This document shows, piece after piece, positions 58,070 through 64,000 of a stretch of DNA of 64,000 nucleotides. Where the stretch lies: the NCBI GenBank assembly GCA_030272585.1, contig BSYQ01000006.1:2319001-2383000 (forward strand). The letters are read 5' to 3'. The stretch's first letter is position 1. Every line of letters starts with the position of its first letter. Under the pieces are notes generated by a model. That model ran no database searches, was not told the DNA's origin, and worked only from the letters and a program-made list of their open reading frames with translations. Origin of the DNA: Bryopsis sp. KO-2023. Taxonomy: Eukaryota > Chlorophyta > Ulvophyceae > Bryopsidales > Bryopsidaceae. Position numbers and translations under genes: made by a program.

Positions 58070-60537
58070 TCACACATGCCTATCTGCATCTCGACCTCGT
58101 TGACTGTAATGCCTCCTGGACATGACATTGTCTTCCAGGGACCGGCCTCCGCCCGAGTACAGAGCGTTGGCAGTGTCTCGAGCAAAATCCTTCGGCTTTT
58201 GTCGTGATCTTTGAAATTCAACCTGCTTCTCCTCATGGGCGTCTCGCTGTCGAGCTCTATGCAGTTTTTCGTTACGAGTGGCTTGCACTTTTTCGGCGTT
58301 GGACTGCATTTCCTCAAGCCTCCGTCTTTTTTCCCCCTCCGTTAGCCGTCCGGTGCGATATTCTTCTCGACGGTGTCTAAAGGAAGATGTTCAATCTTAC
58401 ATACAGCACGGCTGGAGCAGTGGGGATATAATTTTTCTGGCAGATGCCATTTCTTTAGGTCTTTTACTCTTTTTTTTTTCTTTTTTTTTGGGGGAAGGGA
58501 AAAATGCGAAGCTATGTCAATTTAATGTCTTCGGATGTGTTTTCATTTTTTCCATTTTTGGCTCTCGTTTGGTAGTATGATGCAATCCAATGCAACAGCT
58601 ATGGAAAAAATTTGAGGAAAGAATAGGAGCAAGAGGGGGGCTCCTAAGGTAATACACACTCAATGCTTGCTTGCTTGATTGATCGCTTGCCTAATTCACA
58701 CCTGCCCTTGGCGCTTTCCCTGGCTGCCTCCTCTTTTCTTTTGGCGGCCTCTTCCAATCTTTGCCTTGTCTCTGAAGCCCTTTGGCTGGCTTCGTGATGC
58801 TGATGAGAATCGAGTCTTGCCGATAGACCATACCTTGAAAACACAAATCAACGCCTCAGTTTAGTTTCACTTCACACAAACACTGGTTTATTACTGTATA
58901 TTCTTTGATTGAGCATCTTTTTTTCTACGCTTCTCTCAATATGGGGTGCCCGTATTTTCTGTGTCACTGTATGAGCCGATGGAATCGGAGAAAAACTTGA
59001 GTGTATCATCAGTACTTGTTATTTATTCATTCATTTCTTTTTTTTTTTCTGTGGAGTGCTGCTATGGTTCAGGTTTCACCTTCTGTCGCGGTCGGTATTG
59101 CCTTCGATTTCATCTGCTTTCCGTTTTTTTCTCCTCTCGCCGTCAGGGGAGGCCGACACGCTCCTTCTTTTCTTTTTCTCCTTTTCTTTCCTCTCCCTTT
59201 TTTCCTTCTTCTCCCTTTTGTGTTTTTTCGATTTTTTGGATCCGACGTCGGCCTTCAACTTTCTGACATCTTTTTTGATGGCGTCCATTTGCACCGGATT
59301 GCTTCGGATTTTCTGCAAAGCCGCTTGCTCCTGCCTCTTTATCTACAGATTCATACTTTTGTGTTAACAACAAAACCTTATGAAAATACCATTCCAAAAG
59401 ATAGATTTTGGGCTTTCAGCAAAGGAAAAACGCCGATGAGCTTAGTTCAAAGAAAGACGCTCTCTTTCCCACTGATCGTCCCTCTACTGGGAGTTTTCTC
59501 AGCATTTACATTTTTCTGATGCATCTCTGGAGGGAAAAACCTTACCATGAACAGCGGGTCATTGTTCAGCCTTGCCCACGCTTCATTCGCAGATTTCGGA
59601 GTGTCTTCGGTGTAAAACGAGGGCAGCAGAGAAACGTGATCCGCCTATTCACACGCAGAACAACGAAAACCCTTTCACTTTTCCATCATTACGTTACTCC
59701 GAATCCCAAGCAAAAGAAATTCCAACGAAGTTCTCGACCCCCCCCCCCCCCCGCCCCTTTCGAATACCTTGGAGACTGCTTGCTCGTTTTCTTCCAGCTG
59801 CACGGGTTTTGACATCGCTTCTGCTTCTTGCTGCCTTCGTTCAGCTTCTCCTTTTGCAGCTATGCCCCCCTGATACATCCAACCCAAACAATCCTTCTTC
59901 CTGACAAAAACCCGTTGAAACCAGGGATCAAAAATGCACGAATAAATCGATCGACATTGACATGGTGGATCTGGATACTGACCAATGGTATAAAAAAAAA
60001 GGAAATTCGAGAACATAAACCTTGTTTCGCCTTTTGGTACAATCCGAGATTTCGGAATATTTCAAATATTGAGAGTTTTTTTTTTCAAAAGAATTGTTGA
60101 AAAAATTAAAATGAGAATACTAAAAATAAAACAGCAAAAAAGGTTGATGTTCATGTGCTCGATTTCCTTTTTGGCAGACCTTTGCCAACAAGAATTTAAA
60201 AAGCTGGATGCTGATACTTTGACATTTCTCTTTATTGTTCAAACACAACGTTTTATTTCCTTAATCAAAATCAAGCCTTGGAGGGAAAAAAAGGCAGAAA
60301 CAACTTCCCAACACACAACAAAAAGAGTGAGCACCTTGTGTGGCCAGCTTCTTCCGCCACTCGTTCCATTTCTTCCAGTTGCCTTTCCTCAGCTTTTTGC
60401 TTCTTGAGCTCCTCGATTTGACGCATCTCTTTCTCGTGCTCCTGCTCCCGCTTCCACACCTCCTCCATGACGCGCAAGCTTCCGGTGTGCCATGTTTTCT
60501 TGTTCAGAAAGGCCAACGGCCCTCCACCCCCTCCCAT
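58070..60537 (-). CDS. CWC25: Pre-mRNA splicing factor Cwc25 homolog (378 aa)
   Basis: Six exons run leftward: 60537-60335, 59900-59768, 59644-59546, 59342-59080, 58833-58702 and 58376-58070 (1137 nt). The N-terminus is the family's CIR-type signature (MGGGGGPLAFLNKKTWHTGS, then VWKREQEHEKEMRQIEELKKQ). It is followed by KKDCLGWMYQGG and by LPSFYTEDTPKSANEAWARL with LNNDPLFM, all conserved in Cwc25. A Lys/Arg/Glu-rich middle (KKSKKHKREKKEKRERKEKE) and a C-terminal EKRRRLEEMQSNAEKVQA helix complete it. Cwc25 joins the spliceosome for the first transesterification step after Prp2 action. The gene is itself split by five introns. Length and domain order match the family. Confidence 0.92.
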
Positions 60538-60544
60538 GTCGACG

Positions 60545-61880
60545 ACTCAAACGAAACCAAGGAACAGCGCCGGACAGGAAAATAGAGCACGCGCGAAGAG
60601 AGATTCGGTTATGCAGAGGAAACGATGCAAAACTTCGTTTGAAAATAAAACTGGGTGTGGTGAAAGTGAATCACAGCTGTCGTACTGTGAGTGGCTTGAT
60701 TAATCGCTAATTGGCCATCAACTGTCGAATCAGAAAACTGTGAAGCTGAACGAGAACCTGCCCTGTTCCCACTCCAATGTACCTGGGATTTATATTTGTG
60801 AATAAAAACGGACATGTGTAATCAAGTTCCCACTCCAATCCAACACACCTTTCAGCTCCACCCTCCCCTTTTTCCTTAAAAAAGAGACCCAAAACCAATA
60901 TGGAAGTACTCCATCATCCATCATACCACCCCCTCATTATCCGCAGTATATGCCCCAGCCAGAATTCTCTCTCACACACTGGAACTGCACCGATCACTCA
61001 TTTTCCCACAGGCAGCCGCAGGCGTCCGATTCTAGAGTACATCCGCTCATTCTGCCGAAGCACCACTGCCAGCCACCACCATGTCACACTAACCGCACGC
61101 TTCACCAAGTCACACCATTTTCACCAGGAAAAAGGACCCTCCGTACATTGCGTCCCAGACCAGTCAGAAGTTCGAAAGAAGCTATTTCCGCAAAATTTTG
61201 AGCGTTGGGTATCAGCTGTGCCGAAACAACGCAACCCACCAAGTTTATTCGAAAACCTGCAGACACTTCGGTGAGGTTTCCGGGGTCGTCTGGTTTGTTT
61301 TGATGTTGGGGAGGGGGGTGCGGAAGGTTCGCGTTGCGTGTTTTCGTTGTCGTTCCTCGTGCCGTTTTAGTCAGGGTTCACAGGAAACGAACAGCGATTT
61401 GCAGTCGCTGGTGGTGTTCGTAAAGCATTTGCCGGGCTGTCGCCGCACCGCGTCGCATGGAATTCATGTGAATCCATGCAGCGGAACTTTGGATGAAATT
61501 CGCCCCAATTGTTGCTTGGGGCCAAATCTTGCAGAAACTTGTCGAAAAATTCGACCCTTAGCATTACCAGCAGCATTTCTGTGCCAGGAAATGAGCTGTT
61601 CATCCAGTGTTTATCGAAAGCTTCAAAGTTTCTGAATATCAATGCACGTTAGTTCAGGCTAGCGGGTTTTTCTTACAGAGGACAGGCAAAGGGAAGCTTC
61701 CATAATCTAGAACATTTTCTGTGTGTGAGTGGTGGTGGGAAATTTTGCCGTCTGTGTTATGAGTGGTTCTTTCAAAACGCTGGGTAGTGGTAATGTTAGT
61801 TTTGCCATTGACCTAGGCAGAATGGATCTATGGAGGGTCGTGAAAGTGAAGACTGGTTTGTGTGTCGACAGGCTGAAATC
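60545..61880. other. Intergenic region with an ambiguous coding-like patch at 60895-61270
   Basis: On the plus strand near 60900-61010 one frame reads PPPHYPQYMPQPEFSLTHW, which looks coding, and a GTGAGG donor follows at about 61275. No start, further exons or domain could be fixed. The remaining DNA to the serpin start shows no supported feature. Confidence 0.3.
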
Positions 61881-61884
61881 TAAT

Positions 61885-63985
61885 ATGAAGCCTTACCTCA
61901 TCGCTCTCTTGTGCCTTTCGGCGACAACTTGCTATGGAAAAGACATCCTCGAGAGCTGTCAAAAGCGTTTTGTCAGTGGGGTCACCGCGAACCCAGAGGA
62001 GCGTGTCTTTGGTGGCAAAAACAGCAACAAAGTGGGTTGAATTCTGTTGGAAAAATAGGGCAAAGACACACAGAATTCAAACAGAAAGTTGAAGGGAGGT
62101 TTGCACACCTGTTTTTTAACCTGTTTTCTCGGAGCTTGCCACCGAGAAGCGAAGGATCGAAGCGGAGGCTGTCTCGAGAAAGAAACGTAGCTGTGAACAT
62201 GCAGTATTGCCATCATGAATCTTGGTCTTCCTGGATCATACCATACACGATTTCTTTCAAAGTGTTTTGCAGCATTGAGCCAAACCACGCCCTGCACACA
62301 CCATGCTTTGATTTGATTCTCGCCATGCTTTGCAACATCTGTCCTCATCTCTATTATTCCTCAGGATGTGGACAGCGCAGCCTCTAACATAGGTGCCAGC
62401 GTGAACTTGTTCGGCTTCGACCTGCTGAGATCGCTGCAGCTCAACAAGGTGGGCGAGGTGAACTGGAAATCAAACGTCGTGGCCTCTCCCTTGAGCATCT
62501 CTCTGGTGTTCTCTCTTTTGTACGACGGAGCGGTACCTGGGAGCAGAACCAAGAGCGAAATCGGCCGAAGTTTGTACTACGAGAGCGATGCTTGCCACGG
62601 AGTTCTCTTGAGGGCGTCTGTGAACGAATTGACCTCGAAACCTGGATCCCAGAATGAACTTGCTGTAGCATCCAAGGTCGGTTGCAGATGAGCACACAGG
62701 TCGTTTCTTTCTCAGATGGATTTTCACCAAGGCTGAAAATCCTCATATGATATGGGTTTGTACATTCTTTTACGCTCCCTTGTATTTTTCTATCGACGTG
62801 ATTTTCGAAAAAGAGAAAATCAACGGAAAGTAGGAAAGAATCAGGGGCAAATTTCAGGGGAAAAAAAAAAAACATTTCGTTTGACTACTTCCTCTCCCCG
62901 AAACGCTCCGTCTGGAAATACTGTTTTGGTGGTGTTTTTTGCCAGATCTTCATCGACAAGGATGTCGACACCAAGGCGGCCTTCAGCAACAGACAATCCA
63001 TCGAAACTGTGGATTTCTCCAACCGGGCCCAAACTGCACAGTCGATCAACAGCTTTGTCACTAAAGCCACAAACGGTGTCATCACCGAGATCGTGGAGGA
63101 GAGCTCCATCAACGAGTCTGACATCATGTCGATCGTCAATGCTCTGTATTTCAAGGGGCAATGGGAAAATAAATTCGATCCTGCTCTCACGAGGGAGGAT
63201 ACCTTCACCATGGGCACCGGAACGAAGAAAACAGTCCCTTTCATGCAACAGGATGGCGAGTTCTATTTTGCCAGGACTGCGTCTGGAGCGGTGAGATTTT
63301 CAGGGTGTTCACATCCAGAAAAGCCATGTTGTGAGGTGTCTCCTTTTCGTTGATGATCGATGTTGTGCAACTTTTTTTAGAACCTTGATTTTGTGTGTTT
63401 GGGGGATAATACAGTACTTGGAGATGCCATATATCGGAGGTCGTTACGTGATGAACCTGTTCAAGCCAACCACATCAGGGGACCTGGAGAATTTTTTGAA
63501 GACTCTGGATTTTAAAGAATGGAAAAAGGCTTTGGCCAGTGCGAGGAAGTCTGACGTCATGGTATGCTTCCTTTCATGTTTGTTGCTCTTTCTTCCCTTT
63601 TCCTTTTTTGCTTCTTGTGTTTGGGTGTGATTTTGGAGTGTCGGTGCAAAAGGTGCGTCTGCCAAAGTTTGAGATCGAAGCATCCTATGCTTTGCATGAA
63701 ATCTTCCCCAGCATGAAGCGTGGAATGAAGAGGATTTTCACCCCAGACGCTGAATTGGAACTGATCACCAGCAAGGGTGCTTTCGTGGGCTCCGCAATTC
63801 ACAAAGCCAAAATCATCGTGAACGAAGAGGGCACCGAGGCGGCGGCCGTTACCGAAACCAGAGTTCAACCCTTGTCGGCCCCCCCCTCCTTTATTGGCGA
63901 TGAGCCGTTTGTATATTTCATTACTGACACATACAACAGCAATGTTATTCTGTTCATGGGGACTGTGATGGACCCCACACAGTGA
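61885..63985 (+). CDS. Secreted serpin with inhibitory-type hinge (427 aa)
   Basis: Five exons, all split in phase 0: 61885-62031, 62365-62676, 62946-63290, 63415-63561 and 63653-63985 (1284 nt). A signal peptide (MKPYLIALLCLSATTCYG) is followed by a full serpin fold: NVVASPLSISLVFSLLYDGA, then ESDIMSIVNALYFKGQWENK, LEMPYIGGRYVMNLF and LPKFEIEASYAL. The hinge FVGSAIHKAKIIVNEEGTEA then AAVTET has Glu 375 as P17, Gly 377, Thr 378 and small residues at P12-P9. This pattern is found in serpins that insert the reactive loop and trap proteases. Counting 17 residues puts P1 at Leu 391 and P1' at Ser 392, suggesting a chymotrypsin- or elastase-like target. Serpins are irregularly distributed among protists, so lineage-specific gain is possible. 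Confidence 0.93.
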
Positions 63986-64000
63986 GGTCAAAAGTTTTAA

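Noticed and set aside
60900-61274. A 124-codon plus-strand gene
   Set aside because: Two overlapping frames compete and no signal peptide, domain or fitting second exon was found. It is noted only as a coding-like patch.

Overview
This window is nuclear DNA from an intron-rich eukaryote, most likely a single-celled alga or other protist. Genes sit close together on both strands. Nearly all are broken by many short GT-AG introns, intergenic DNA carries long homopolymer and dinucleotide runs, and the gene set is eukaryotic: a Cwc25-type splicing factor, a CaMK-type kinase, a U-box/ARM protein, an M1 aminopeptidase and a serpin. The large beta-helix receptor with a polytopic C-terminus belongs to an architecture known from stramenopiles, cryptophytes and chlorarachniophytes. 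The sequence alone does not let me name the lineage. Exon models were built by hand from splice sites and reading phase; where complete, their summed lengths are multiples of three.

Layout. 0-5.5 kb: a weak two-exon gene, a zinc-finger/transposon-derived reading frame, a long GGAAGCG-rich inverted repeat and dispersed repeats. 5.7-6.8 kb: a secreted Ala/Cys-rich protein. 8.5-10.3 kb: a membrane-anchored coiled-coil protein between minisatellite arrays. 10.3-13.9 kb: no gene seen. 13.9-20.5 kb: a transposon-rich block with a nested pair of about 466-bp hAT-like MITEs that carry a tRNA-like segment, and an LTR-type element with a zinc-knuckle gag-like protein and an integrase. 20.7-29.4 kb: a ~1800-aa right-handed beta-helix, multi-TM surface protein built from modular exons. 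A truncated inverted copy of its 5' end follows at 29.8-30.5 kb, and a smaller fragment lies at 2.8 kb.

30.9-36.4 kb: two divergently transcribed secreted Cys-rich proteins. 38.2-43.2 kb: a 1246-aa ARM-repeat protein with a C-terminal U-box. 44.8-45.5 kb: a small single-pass membrane protein. 46.0-52.4 kb: a type II membrane M1 aminopeptidase. 53.5-55.6 kb: a CaMK-like kinase with a myristoylation/palmitoylation-type N-terminus. 56.5-57.5 kb: a FRAG1/DRAM-like membrane protein. 58.1-60.5 kb: CWC25. 61.9-64.0 kb: a secreted serpin with an inhibitory-type hinge.

The genes do not form an operon-like pathway, as expected for a nuclear genome. A theme of surface and secreted proteins is nonetheless clear (beta-helix receptor, three secreted Cys-rich proteins, ectopeptidase, secreted serpin). 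The most unusual features are the self-nested tRNA-bearing MITE, the young but incomplete integrase-bearing LTR element just upstream of the receptor gene, the phase-0 exon modules of that receptor, and the ARM-then-U-box domain order.
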